A stretch of 63,526 bases of DNA from NCBI GenBank assembly GCA_963575745.1, contig CAUYUJ010015697.1, positions 70,161 to 133,686 of the forward strand, given 5' to 3'. The DNA is from Prorocentrum cordatum. Taxonomy: Eukaryota > Sar > Dinophyceae > Prorocentrales > Prorocentraceae. The position numbers and the translations under genes were made by a program. Positions 32,160 through 41,814 of the stretch are shown piece after piece; the stretch's first letter is position 1; each line of letters starts with the position of its first letter. The notes under the pieces are model-generated. The model did no database searches, was not told the DNA's origin, and saw only the letters and a program-made list of their open reading frames with translations.

Positions 32160-32208
32160 AATGGAGGATGAGGAGGAGGAGGAGGAGGAGGAGGAGGAGG
32201 AGGAGGGC
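32160..32208. repeat. (GGA)n microsatellite
   Basis: About 45 bp of GGA triplets immediately after the 83-bp array. Confidence 0.9.
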
Positions 32209-32439
32209 CCACCATGCATCAATCATGATGCAGCACGCCAGCGCGTCCCGGGCCCCCTCCCCGCAATTAAGCCTTTGCAAGACTTCCCTTCTTTTCACTT
32301 CGGGAGGTGCCCCCCTAGAAGACGAGCGCTCCATGGACCTGCAAGTCAGGCGAGCACCCCTTCTTGACAAGGAGCTACCACCCATGTGTCTAGCTAAGAG
32401 GACGGCGACGAGGTAGGAGCACACAGCCCAAGGAAGAGT

Positions 32440-32765
32440 TCTGCGAGAGCCCCGCTTTGAAAACGAGCAACCCCAATCCGTGCAAACGCTGCTAATGTTT
32501 AAAAGTCCGCATCGCAAGCAGACTAAACTCCCAAGCGAGAGCCCCGATTCGAACATGAGCCGACGTTCGTCCGTGTATCGATTGCACAGCTCTAGATTTG
32601 CGAGCATACGGCCTGCGGAAGTGTCAAAAACATGTTTCTTTGAGGAGAAGCGCCTTCCAACCGTGTAGTTGTTGGAAAGGAACGCATGTGCGCGGCGTTC
32701 AAGCAAGAGCCACATGTTGAAGAGGAACCGCCATGCATCCACGTTGACTGCTGTTCCGCTGGCCA
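32440..32765. repeat. diverged copies of the 83-bp repeat
   Basis: GAGAGCCCCGCTTTGAAAAC, CCAATCCGTGCAAACGCTG, GCGAGAGCCCCGATTCG, CCTTCCAACCGTGTAG and GCGCGGCGTTCAAGCAAGAG, then CCACATGTTGAAGAGGAACC, follow the 83-bp family at degraded identity. About four units. Confidence 0.65.
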
Positions 32766-32826
32766 GGCTGCGGTGTGGCGATGTGGCGCGGTCCTCCGAA
32801 CCGTGCCCCATGTGGGAAGCGATTAA

Positions 32827-33185
32827 AAGGGAGGAGGAGGAGGAGGAGGAGGAGGACGAGGAGGAGGAGGAGGAGGAGGAGGAGGACGAGAAGGAGGGAG
32901 GCCCCTGGTTAAAGCGTATGGACTAGCGATGGGCGACGAGTGCCGCTTGCGGGCGACCAGGGCGGCGCCGCCCCCCACGCCGATCCCTCGGTCCCCGATG
33001 TGCCCCTCGAGCCGTCGACGGCTCTTTGGCGATGAGGCGACGACGACGACGACGACGGCGACGCCGACGGCGACGACGACGACGACGACGGCGACGACAA
33101 CGACGACGACGCCGGCGACGATGACGACGACGGCGACCCCGACGACGGCGACGACGACGGCGACAACGACGACGACGGCCCGCCC
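32827..33185. repeat. GGA tract and (GAC)n tract
   Basis: GGA triplets at 32827-32897 and GAC/GGC triplets at 33036-33182 (Thr-rich or Asp-rich frames). The GAC tract ends about 20 bp before enolase exon w3. Confidence 0.9.
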
Positions 33186-33204
33186 CCCTGGGCTGCCGCG
33201 AGAG

Positions 33205-33252
33205 GACGCGTGCAACGTGGGCGACGAGGGCGGCTTCGCCCCGAGCGTGCAG
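33205..33252 (+). CDS. ENO: enolase exon w3 (E211)
   Basis: A 48-nt micro-exon encoding exactly DACNVGDEGGFAPSVQ. GDEGGFAP contains catalytic Glu211 and is nearly invariant. The acceptor is CGAGAG before GACGCG; the donor is GTGCAG|GAAGCC, a GA-starting intron. GCAGGA is repeated at the next acceptor. Phase 0 on both sides. Confidence 0.95.
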
Positions 33253-33601
33253 GAAGCCGCCCGCCCGCGCCGGCCCGCCGCGGCCCTTGTGTGCGCCTAT
33301 GGGCTGCTTTCGGGGTCAGGGCTCCAGGAGCGGGGGCCGATGCCAGCCAGGGTCCTGGGGGGGCGCCGGATCTTTACAGGATCCTGCGGGGCCAGGGTCG
33401 CACTGACCCGGGCTCTGGCGCAGGATCCTGCAGGATTGCCCACGATCTTGCAGCGCCGACTGACCCTGGTCTGGATGGACCCGGGTCAGTCTATCCCCGA
33501 CTAGGCCTGCTTTGGAGGAGCCTTGCGCAACGGACATGTGTGCGCACGGCTGCCTAGTTCGAAGACGTAGGAAGAAGCAGTGACCGAAGCATCAAACCTC
33601 G
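33253..33601. other. intron sequence with GGATCCTGCAGG-type repeats
   Basis: Words such as AGGATCCTGC, CAGGGTC.., GACCCGGG and GATCTTGCAGC recur in both orientations at 33350-33500, suggesting a degenerate palindromic repeat. No gene is seen. Confidence 0.5.
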
Positions 33602-33736
33602 GAGGTCCGCGCGGATTTCTCGGATCGGCGCTGGACCCCCCTCACTGACGCGCGGAGCGCGCCAGGGGCGGCGCAGGAGGCGCCGCCAGGGGGCCCCAGC
33701 ACCGATCCGAGAAATCCGTGCGGACCTCAGAGTTTT
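33602..33736. mobile_element. MITE family G, copy 1
   Basis: Inverted ends of about 33 bp: left GAGGTCCGCGCGGATTTCTC, right GAGAAATCCGTGCGGACCTC. The core is GC-rich with CGCGCCAGGGGCGGCGCAGG and its complement. A related core lies at 34935-35065. Non-coding. Confidence 0.85.
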
Positions 33737-34051
33737 TTGTTTATGTAACTATTTGTTCCCCTTAGTTTGCATAGTTCGAAGAGTGCGCTGCAAGGTTGTC
33801 GTGGGACGTAGACGGCCTGGGTCGGTGGGAAGATTACGGATCATATTGCCGGTGAGTTTGCCTTGAGGAGGCCAGGGCCTGTCTTTCGAGGAGTGGGTAG
33901 GCCTTGAGATCACAGCCAAGGTTCCTCCAGAGGTCCTGATGGAAACAGAGTTGACGGGTCCTGGAGGGGACGGGTCTTGGACGCAGTGGTTTCCCTTGGG
34001 GCCTGTTTTCTTCCTGAGGTGCTTTGGGGGAGTTCCCGGGGTTTGGAAAGT
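33737..34051. other. no gene recognised
   Basis: Unique-looking intronic sequence of moderate complexity between two MITEs. No repeat or exon was recognised. Confidence 0.4.
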
Positions 34052-34252
34052 CGGCGGCAAGCAGGGGGGGAGTGAGAAGGAGGAGGCCTTCTCAGAAGGC
34101 GGCGGGGCTGCTCAGAAGCCCTCGCGCCCTCAGAGAGGTTTTGTGCGTGTCTTTGGGGAAGGCTCAGAAAACTTCTCAGAAGGCAATGGGGACTTCCGAG
34201 CCTTCTGAGAAGGCATTATCCTTTTCACTTCCCCCCTCGCTCGCCGCCAAGA
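34052..34252. mobile_element. MITE family D, copy 2 (intact)
   Basis: About 200 bp with inverted ends of roughly 48 bp: left GGCGGCAAGCAGGGGGGGAG, right CCCCCCTCGCTCGCCGCC, each continuing into AGTGAGAAGGA / TCCTTTTCACT and CCTTCTCAGAAGG words. CTTCTCAGAAGG palindromes recur inside. Copy 1 is at 3672-3831. Confidence 0.85.
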
Positions 34253-34812
34253 AAGGGCCCTGGGAAGTCAAAACGGCGAACCTAAATTTGGTATGTTTTC
34301 TTTCAGGGCCATTATCCCTGATGGCAGTAAGCTGGAACTTCCGCGCGCGCTCTGGCCAGCTGCTCATGGTGGCTGAGGCGTGCTTCGATCGGGTGCACCA
34401 GACGGTGCGCGAGACTGCCCCGCAGGGAGGGGGCAAACGCTTTTGCGACGCATTCGCGTGCTCCTCCTCCTCCTCCTATCCGTCCTCATCCTCCCATTCA
34501 TCCTTCTCCTCTTCCTCGTCCTCGTGCTCTCGATGCGAGGTCGCATCTTCCTTCTTATCCTCCCTCCCCGTCCTCTTCCCTCTGTCCTCCCCACTGCCCC
34601 GCTCCTCATCCGCCCTCCCTGTCCTACAGTCGCCGCTGACAATGAGGATAAGGTGTTTTTCAAGATGTGGCATGCATTCTTGGCTTTTCAGCCCCGTCCT
34701 TGGCTAATTCAGCTGGCCAGCCCCCGGAAAACACGTTGCAACTCGGACTCACAAGGGTCGTGCAGTGCACTCCGCCCTCTCCCCCCATCCTCTCCGAGCC
34801 CTCCTCTCGCAG
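34253..34812. other. intron sequence, CCTC-rich patch, no gene
   Basis: A pyrimidine-rich block (TCCTCCTCCTCC mixed) lies at 34460-34620. The last 70 bases before the exon (CCGCCCTCTCCCCCCATCCTC to CTCTCGCAG) form a good polypyrimidine tract and acceptor. Confidence 0.6.
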
Positions 34813-34875
34813 GACAACGACGAGGCTCTTGACGTCTTGATGGACGCCATCGAGAAGTCTGGCCACAAGGACAAG
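34813..34875 (+). CDS. ENO: enolase exon w4
   Basis: A 63-nt exon encoding DNDEALDVLMDAIEKSGHKD and a final Lys. This is the helix following GDEGGFAP (cf. NNEALDLLxxAIxKAG). The acceptor is CTCTCGCAG; the donor AAG|GCCAGC gives a GC-starting intron. Phase 0. Confidence 0.93.
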
Positions 34876-34934
34876 GCCAGCCCGCACGTTCGGGCCCGGA
34901 GGAGGACAGCAGCTTGTCCCCCCTCCTTCGAAGG

Positions 34935-35065
34935 TCGGAGCTCCGCAGGGACTCCTTGGATCGGTGCTGGGCTCCCCTGGCGGCGCCTCCTACGCCGCCC
35001 CTGGCGCGCTCCGCGCGCCAGGAAGGGGGCTCCGACGCCGATCCGGGCATCGGAAAGCGTCTGTG
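34935..35065. mobile_element. MITE family G, copy 2
   Basis: GGATCGGTGCTGGGCTCCCC, GGCGGCGCCTCCTACGCCGC and CTGGCGCGCTCCGCGCGCCA, then CCGACGCCGATCC. It resembles copy 1 in inverted arrangement, with terminal parts diverged. Confidence 0.65.
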
Positions 35066-35435
35066 CACGCAGCTTGCTCTTCTCCCGCCCCCTCCTCCCC
35101 GTCCCCCTCGCCCTCGCCTCCCCCCCTCCTCGGCTCGGTTGCCCCTGGAGTCTCGGGGCGGGCATGTGGCGCAGGTGGATGGTCGAATGGCGGGCGGGCG
35201 GGCTCTCTCGCAGCGGAGGCTGTGGAGTAGTGGGTGTTGTCTTGGACACAGGGCGCGTGGAATTGGGGGGTGCTGTGTCGGGCACTGGGATCGTGTAGTC
35301 CTGGGTGTCGAGTCGGGCGCGGAGGCTACCGAGCACTGGGCTGTGTCGGAGAAGCGGGTGGGGCGGTCGGCGGGCGGGCATTCTGGCGGGTTGGTGCGTC
35401 GCGCAGCGTTGCATTCCATTGCATTGCATTGCGTT

Positions 35436-35436
<1 letters not shown>
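35066..35436. other. intron sequence, no gene recognised
   Basis: Degenerate short repeats of the type GGGCACTGGGATCGTGTAG, TGGGTGTCGAGTCGGGCG, GAGCACTGGGCTGTGTCGG are visible at 35225-35360. No exon was recognised. Confidence 0.45.
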
Positions 35437-35490
<54 letters not shown>

Positions 35491-35875
35491 CGGCCGATTC
35501 CCCTCCTCCGCTTCCACCCTCCTCATTCCCCCTCCTTTTCCCCCTTCATCCCCCCTTCCCCCATCACCCCTCACCACTACCTCTCTCCTCCCTTCTCTCT
35601 CCGCACTCGTCATCCCTCCTCTGCATTGCGTTGCATTGCATTGCGTTCTATTGGCATTGCGTTTGTTTTGCATTGCATTGCGTTGCGTTGAGTTGCACTG
35701 CATTGCAACGAGCGACGATGACTGCGACAACGACGGCGGAGATGGTGACAACGACGGCAATTGATGACGACGATCATGAGCGACGACGAGCGACGACGAA
35801 AACGACTAGGATCGACCACGACGACGAAGACAAAGACGACGACGAGCGACGACGACGACGACGACAACGTTCCCC
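35437..35875. repeat. (GAC)n tracts and GCATT repeats
   Basis: A pure GAC run at 35437-35490, CT-rich sequence, GCATTGCGTTGCATTGCATT words at 35623-35705, and degenerate GACGACGA to 35870. Low complexity throughout. Confidence 0.9.
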
Positions 35876-36475
35876 CGCATATTTCACTGCGCGGAACCTC
35901 CGCATTCAATCAACATGTCGGGCTCCCGCGTAGTAGAAGTGGGCGCTCTGGTTGTGGGCCCTCCGACACACCTGAAATCCAGAGATGCCCCACCCACCAC
36001 ACACATCGACTCAATATCCTGGCCCCCCGCCACCTGGCAGATCAATGTGTGGCCCTTCCCGCGCGCATCAAATCAACAGGGGAGCCTTCCACACACATAT
36101 ACAGTCGGGGCCCTGAAGAAGGAACCCTTTTCGTTGGGGAGGGGCTCCGCGTTCCTTACCTTTTTTTCGCAGCTTGCCTCAGGCTTTCCTTATGTCTTCG
36201 ATCGGAGATCGAAGCTTAACTCGTGGAAAACAGGGGCCTCGTTCCTTACTTTGGGGCTCCTTCGGTCAAGGCCCCGACTGCAGAAGCGACGTGCCCCGCC
36301 CTCCCACACGCGCGCACACCGAATCCACTTGCGGGCCCTCCCACGCCCGTGCTGCCACCTGCCTCCCGGCGCCTCCCCCCGGGCCCGCGCACGCCCGGAG
36401 GGCGCTGGCACGCTCCGGTGCCTCCCCCGGCGCCGGAGGCGACGAGAGGGGCGAATCCCCCCTGGGGGGGGGAGC
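35876..36475. other. intron sequence, no gene recognised
   Basis: Mixed sequence. CCCTGAAGAAGGAACCCTTT, GGGGCTCCGCGTTCC and GGGGCCTCGTTCCTTACTTT resemble a block at 52030-52180 (GCGCTGAAATAAGGACTGG, GGGGCCTCGCTCCTTATG), suggesting another diverged repeat family. A GC-rich patch lies at 36385-36450. Confidence 0.45.
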
Positions 36476-36648
36476 AACACACCAGGAGGGAGAGAAGCAC
36501 ACAGACACAAGGAATCCTCGCATCCCCCGAAAATAGGGGAAAAGATGGGGAGTGGTGGGGAAGACGAAAGCCCAGAAGATGTAGGAAAGTATGGGGAATC
36601 CTTTGATTTGTGTGTATTCACTTGTGTGTCCCAGGGCCCCTTCAATGT
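36476..36648. mobile_element. MITE family C, copy 2
   Basis: GAAGCACACAGACACAAGGA at the left and CACTTGTGTGTCCCAGGGCC at the right are inverted repeats. GGAAAAGATGGGGAGTGGTG and CCCAGAAGATGTAGGAAAGT inside match copy 1 (2803-2968). Confidence 0.75.
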
Positions 36649-36884
36649 ATCCGGGTGCGCCGATGATCTGTGTCTTCGACGAGTCTCCCGGGCGAATGCG
36701 TGCAATGCCCGCCCCTGGGGCTATTCGCCCCGACAGCGCCTCCCCGATCGTCGCCGCCCCCTGCAAGTAGATCTTGCGGGGCCTCCCGGGGCCTTCGTCG
36801 TCCTTTCGTACTCCGCGCACTTCGTCGCCCTATGCCCTGCCCCCCCCCTTATCGTCGCCGCCCGCAGCGCCTCCTCGGGGCCTG

Positions 36885-36965
36885 CCTCCTCCTCCTCCTC
36901 CTCCTCCTCCTCCTCCTCCTCCTCCTCCTCCTCTTCCTCCTCCTCCTCCTCCTCCTCCTCCCGCC
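36885..36965. repeat. (CCT)n microsatellite
   Basis: About 80 bp of TCC triplets; here the pyrimidine strand is the plus strand. It is flanked on both sides by GC-rich unique sequence without a recognisable gene (36649-37449). Confidence 0.95.
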
Positions 36966-37139
36966 TCCGCATGAGGCGTCCCCCGCGCCCCGGGCCCCGA
37001 GAGCGCTGGGTGTGGACCGGCACGGTCTGGCGCCTCCTCCCGGCGCCCAGAAGCCGCCCAGAAGCCGCCCACGCTGGGTCCCTTCAGAGCCTCCGGCCGC
37101 CCAGAGCTGAGTCGGGCGTGTACGGTAGGTCCGTGTCGT

Positions 37140-37270
37140 GTCGACCCGCGGCGACCTTGCCGCCGGCGTTCAACGTTGAACGCCGCGGGTGATCCAGAAT
37201 CGTTCGATGTGGAACGATTTGGATGTTTCGGAAACGGCCGATCGTTCAATGTTGAACGATCCCCGCAGTG
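37140..37270. repeat. short inverted words around GTTCAACGTTGAAC
   Basis: GTTCAACGTTGAAC, GTTCGATGTGGAACG and GTTCAATGTTGAACG occur within 110 bp, each nearly self-complementary. They could form small cruciforms. No gene. Confidence 0.6.
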
Positions 37271-37449
37271 TCAGAAACCAACGCCGAAGTCGGCACGACT
37301 CAAACCTGCCGTACGTTTACGGGAGGGAGATTCAAGACTGGGCAGAAGCGAACATGGGGGGACGACGTGTCTATTATGTTTCGATGACTGCTCGTGCTCG
37401 ATGTTGTCCGACTCCTCCAAGTTCTTGCTTCCAGCGCCCGCCTGTAGGA

Positions 37450-37613
37450 TTAAGTCGGGCCTGTCCCTCTACAGGGGGAATCTTCAAAAAGGGTTTTGAA
37501 AAAATAGTCTGGGGACTCTTTTTTGAATATTTTTGGATGATTGTGGAGTATGCTTTGGGGTATGTTTTGTGTTTCGTCGAAAATCTCCCTGTGGGGGGAC
37601 AGGCCCGACTTAG
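37450..37613 (+). mobile_element. MITE family A, copy 5
   Basis: A 164-bp element from TTAAGTCGGGCCTGTCCCTC to GGGGACAGGCCCGACTTAG, with an AT-rich interior (TTTTTTGAATATTTTTGGAT). A clean target duplication is not visible. It lies just upstream of LINE-3. Confidence 0.88.
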
Positions 37614-37727
37614 ACCTGCTCCCATATAGGGCGGCCTCTGGCCTCCGAGGGGCCTCCTGGCTGCCCGGGCGCCTCCCGGGGTGCCGCCCCGCGGCGGAGC
37701 GGGGGGCCCAGAAGGTGGGGGAGGGCC

Positions 37728-40700
37728 CCTAAGATAGTCGACGAGAAAGCGAAGGCGTTCCAGGACATCTGGAAGTGCGACCGACTCAAGCACGAGCAGC
37801 ACACCGAAGTTCTACAGCAACTACGGAAGCGCGCACGTGCGGAGGCGGCCCCAGAATGGACGCTCGAGGACCTAGACGAGGCCCTCAGAGGAGAGCCCGA
37901 CAAGGGCAAGGGCATTGACATGCTGGTGTGCTCCGACATCCGCAGGCTGCCGCCCGAAGGCCGCCAGAGGATCGTCGAGTTCTTCAACTCATGCGAGCAG
38001 GCGCTCGCATGGCCGTGGCAGCTGCTGTGCGAGATCGTGATGCTCACGCCCAAGCCAGCCAAGGGCGATAGGGCCCTCGCCCTGCTGCCGCAGATGGTGC
38101 GCTGCTGGGAGTTGCTCCACAGGCCCGCGGTGAGGCGCTGGGCCAAGCAGCAAGAGAGAGAGTGGGACGCCGCCGTGGCGGGCAACAGCTGCCTGCGCGA
38201 GGCGATGAGGAGAGTCATCAGCGACGAGTGCTGCGACGCGCTCCAGCTGTTCCACGGCAACCTGCTCGCGGACATCGAGAAGTTCTACGACAGCCTTCAG
38301 CTCGACTGCGTGATCGAGGCGGGCCTGAGGATGGACTTCCGCCCCCGCCTGCTGACGATGATGCTGCTGCAGCACTCAGCCACGAGGGTGCTGCGGTGGA
38401 AAGGTGCCTTCTCGACACCTACCTGGGCTGACAGGTCGCTGCTGGCAGGTTCGAGGCACTCCAACAACCTGGCCAAGACGGTGGTCTACTCCGTCATTGG
38501 CAGGATGCTGGAGAACTCACAGGCGCTGCCCAAGCCGCTGCCGAGGGCCTGGTTCGACGACATCAGCATCCGCATCCTGGGCAGCGCAGAGGCAGTCGAG
38601 CAGGAACTGACGGCGGTCACGGTGGGGCTACGCGACGGTCTACGTGCACAGGGACTCTCGCTCGCGGACAAGACCGTCATCTTCAGCACCAACTACCGCA
38701 CCACCAAGAGAGTACAGCAGGCGCTGCACAAGGTGGACCTACCCGTCCAGGCCGTCACTGAGGGCCGCGACCTGGGAATTGACAGAGGCGCAAGAGGCAC
38801 GCTGAAAAGGGACACCCACAGAAAGAGGACGAAGCAAGCCTTCACGCGCTGCGGCCACGTGGGCAAGAAGCTCAAGAGGCTCAGGCTGCGGCGGAGGAGA
38901 GGCATCCTGCACCAAGGAGCGGTGGCCTCCTACATGTACGGCGCGACGGTGCACGGCATGGCACCCTGGGCGCGGCAGAAGGCGAGGAGGAGGTATGCAC
39001 AGGCTCTGAGGAGGCCGTGGCCAGGCCGCTGCCTCACCACGTTCCTGGCGCTGGAGGGAGCCGACCCCGCGACCACTGCGGTGAAGGCGCAGCTGAAGAC
39101 GTGGTTCGAGGTCTGGGCCCGCAGCCCCGACATCAGAGCGCAGGTCAAGCTTGCCTGGCCGAAGATCTACTTCCAGCTCCGCAAGATCAGGGCAGAGAAG
39201 AGGTGGCAGGCGCGCAAGGGGCCGCTGGCCAGCCTGATTCTCCTGCTGCGGGAGGTAGGCTGGGACTCCAGAGGACCAGACGTCTGGATCGACAGGCAAG
39301 GGGACTACTGGAGGTTCAACACCGACGAGCAGGGCGGCGACTACACAGAGATCGTGGACGCGCTCCTGCAGGATATCCAAGACCAGCTGTGGGAGACGGC
39401 ATCACAGCACCACAACGGCGGAGGGCTTCAATTTGGTGCGGACGTGACAGACCTTAAGAAGCACCTCAACCAGCTCGCTAAGAAGGAGCACCACGGCACG
39501 TACGGCGCGCTCCTCACGGCAGCGTGTGCAGGCACCTGGACGAGGCGGCGCAAGCACGAGACCTTCGGCGGCGAGGAGGACATGTGCGAGTGCGGCAGAC
39601 CAGAGGATGATGCACACAGGATCTGGGGCCACTGTGCGGCCCGAGCTGACTGCGAGGCCATCCGCAAGACAGAGGGCCTGGCACGCAGGGCCATCGAGGG
39701 AGCCAAGGAGAACCCCGCCTTCTGGCTCAGAGGCATCACGCCCAAGAAGTGGACCACGCCGCCCAAGTGCGACACCCAGCACGTCGAGCACACCGTGGGC
39801 GCCTGCATCACCAACATCAGGCTCTCCGCCAGCGACGGCGGCGAGATCGCGGGCTGCGGCGACGGCTCAGGAGGCGAGTACAGCGCAGACGAGAGATACT
39901 GCCGCTGCGGCTGGGGCTGGGTGCTGCTGAAGGAGGGCGACGACACCGACGAGATCGCGGGCGCCAGATTCGGCCCACTGCCAGGACCGAGGCAAACCAA
40001 CAACAGGGCGGAGCTCTTCAGCCTGATCAGCTTCGTCAACGCCACGGAGGGCAAGGCCAGCTTCTGGACCGACAGCGAGGTCACCTGCCTGGGCTGGGCG
40101 GCGCGACGTGAGGAGACCACAGGGCTCGGCTGCACGAACGGGGACTTGTGGCACCAGCTGGGCGAGGCGATCCGTGCGCGAGGAGGCGACCGAAACGACA
40201 TCAGCGCGCACCACCTCAACAGCCACATGACTGAGCAGGAGGCCATCGCGAAGGGCATCACGAGGCGCATCTGGGCAGGCAACCAGGCCGCCGACCAGTA
40301 CGCAGACGCAGGCGCCAAGACCCACGCGATCAGCGACACCGAGATGAGCTGCTACGAGTGGGTGAGAGCGACGGCGCACCTGGTGAGGCTCAGGATCGCT
40401 GCAACCACCAAGGACGTCATCACCAGAAGGCCGCCAGACGAGAAGGAGATGAGAGAGGCCCGCCGCGCTCAGGCTAAGAAGCAACGGCAGGACACCGTGC
40501 GCAAGAAGGACCTGCTGGGGGACAACCACTCGCGGCGGCCACTCACACAACATGTACTGGCACGAGATCGTCGAGGCACAGGATGGACGTGCATAACCTG
40601 CTGGCAGTCAGTCTCCAGTACGACGACGGCGCAGAACATCCACAGCTGGCTGACGCAGGAGTGCAGTGGCCCACCGCCCGAGACGGCGATCACGGTCACC

Positions 40701-41702
40701 AAGTTCGGCATCGAGTCGCACCCCACACACAAGCTGAGGCGGCTGAGGAGGCACAACAGGTGGTTCTGCGAGAAGTGCGGAGGCGCCACCACCGAGCTGA
40801 TCGCCAAGAAGCTGCAGGAGCCTTGCTGCGGTCACACGGCATGCGACAGCGGACACTACAGACTACAGGGGTGGCTGAGACAAGCGGCGCGAGAGCAGGG
40901 CACCTGCGACAGGCATCGCGCACTGAGCGACCCTGAGGACGAGGAGTTCGAGGAGCAGCTTACAGAGGCCAGCAGTAGCCAGAGCACGGAGGTCGACACG
41001 GCAGGGGGCACAAGTGGTGTTTCCTGGCGAAATAAACGGGAAGAGCCACCCTGCCGTTTGCGGGAGAAGTGCCGAGGCTACACTGCGGGCGCGCTGGAGG
41101 CGACCAGGAGAGCTACGACGCCTGCGGAGCCCAGCAGCCCGCCCGCCCCTCCAGCTGCAGGAGCAGACCGAGGGCCCGCGGCGCGGGACAGGGCTCGTCG
41201 GGCCGCGTCGGCCAGACCGAGAGCGCGCTGCGAGGCAGCAGGCGCGCGGCCCGACGGCGGAGACAGAGGAGAGCAGAGGACACGGAGATCAGAAAGCGAG
41301 AGGCGAAGAGCCGAGGAGCCGATTGTGAGACGCCTGCTGGACGCGACCGCCACGCCAGCACCGACGCCGCCACCGACGACAGCACCACCAGCAGCAGCAG
41401 ACCAACGTGACGAAGCTGAGGCCGCACGCCGTGCCGCCTCGCGAGCGCTGCTGGAGGAGGAGAGGCGGCGCGCGGCGCGCCCGCCGCCAGAGGCGAGAGG
41501 GGCCCGCGCGGCGTGCGCCGCCCCGCCGCTGCCGCTGGGCGCGCTGCGCCGGCTGCTGGACGAGGGCGAGCGGCCCGCGGGGCGGGTGAGGACCACGCGA
41601 GGCGGAGCTGGTGGCAGAAGATGTGGTCTCCCCGCCCCGCGGCGAGAGGGCTGGGCTGCGGAGCCGCCCGCGGGCCCCTCGGCTGCTCGGCACGTCCCCT
41701 GA
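37728..41702 (+). CDS. LINE-3 (5'-truncated): reverse transcriptase and RNase H
   Basis: Homology starts abruptly at about 37728 without an endonuclease, so the copy is 5'-truncated, the usual LINE fate. The first Met of the open frame is at 37920; the frame itself is open from before 37734 (IVDEKAKAFQDIWKCD). Residues counted from 37920: motif A LLADIEKFYDSLQLD (D118), motif B SLLAGSRHSNNLAK (173-186), motif C WFDDISI (D213, D214). RNase H follows with D648 (CGDGSGG), E698 (NNRAELFS), D718 (WTDSE) and H769 (LNSHMTE). Cys pairs CITCWQ and CEKCGG lie near the C-terminus. After about residue 1040 the frame is Ala/Arg-rich low complexity and may be read-through. No stop or frameshift is seen in 1260 codons, so the copy is young. 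Confidence 0.85.
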   Translation, partial: PKIVDEKAKAFQDIWKCDRLKHEQHTEVLQQLRKRARAEAAPEWTLEDLDEALRGEPDKGKGIDMLVCSDIRRLPPEGRQRIVEFFNSCEQALAWPWQLLCEIVMLTPKPAKGDRALALLPQMVRCWELLHRPAVRRWAKQQEREWDAAVAGNSCLREAMRRVISDECCDALQLFHGNLLADIEKFYDSLQLDCVIEAGLRMDFRPRLLTMMLLQHSATRVLRWKGAFSTPTWADRSLLAGSRHSNNLAKTVVYSVIGRMLENSQALPKPLPRAWFDDISIRILGSAEAVEQELTAVTVGLRDGLRAQGLSLADKTVIFSTNYRTTKRVQQALHKVDLPVQAVTEGRDLGIDRGARGTLKRDTHRKRTKQAFTRCGHVGKKLKRLRLRRRRGILHQGAVASYMYGATVHGMAPWARQKARRRYAQALRRPWPGRCLTTFLALEGADPATTAVKAQLKTWFEVWARSPDIRAQVKLAWPKIYFQLRKIRAEKRWQARKGPLASLILLLREVGWDSRGPDVWIDRQGDYWRFNTDEQGGDYTEIVDALLQDIQDQLWETASQHHNGGGLQFGADVTDLKKHLNQLAKKEHHGTYGALLTAACAGTWTRRRKHETFGGEEDMCECGRPEDDAHRIWGHCAARADCEAIRKTEGLARRAIEGAKENPAFWLRGITPKKWTTPPKCDTQHVEHTVGACITNIRLSASDGGEIAGCGDGSGGEYSADERYCRCGWGWVLLKEGDDTDEIAGARFGPLPGPRQTNNRAELFSLISFVNATEGKASFWTDSEVTCLGWAARREETTGLGCTNGDLWHQLGEAIRARGGDRNDISAHHLNSHMTEQEAIAKGITRRIWAGNQAADQYADAGAKTHAISDTEMSCYEWVRATAHLVRLRIAATTKDVITRRPPDEKEMREARRAQAKKQRQDTVRKKDLLGDNHSRRPLTQHVLARDRRGTGWTCITCWQSVSSTTTAQNIHSWLTQECSGPPPETAITVTKFGIESHPTHKLRRLRRHNRWFCEKCGGATTELIAKKLQEPCCGHTACDSGHYRLQGWLRQAAREQGTCDRHRALSDPEDEEFEEQLTEASSSQSTEVDTAGGTSGVSWRNKREEPPCRLREKCRGYTAGALEATRRATTPAEPSSPPAPPAAGADRGPAARDRARRAASARPRARCEAAGARPDGGDRGEQRTRRSESERRRAEEPIVRRLLDATATPAPTPPPTTAPPAAADQRDEAEAARRAASRALLEEERRRAARPPPEARGARAACAAPPLPLGALRRLLDEGERPAGRVRTTRGGAGGRRCGLPAPRREGWAAEPPAGPSAARHVP

Positions 41703-41814
41703 TGCCGAGGACCGAGGCGGCCTGAGAGGCGCCGAGAGCGGCGCCCCCGCGCGCGCGCGCCGACAGCGCCGCGCGGGTTGCCACGACGTGGCGGCTCGAA
41801 AGAGCTCGGAAAGA

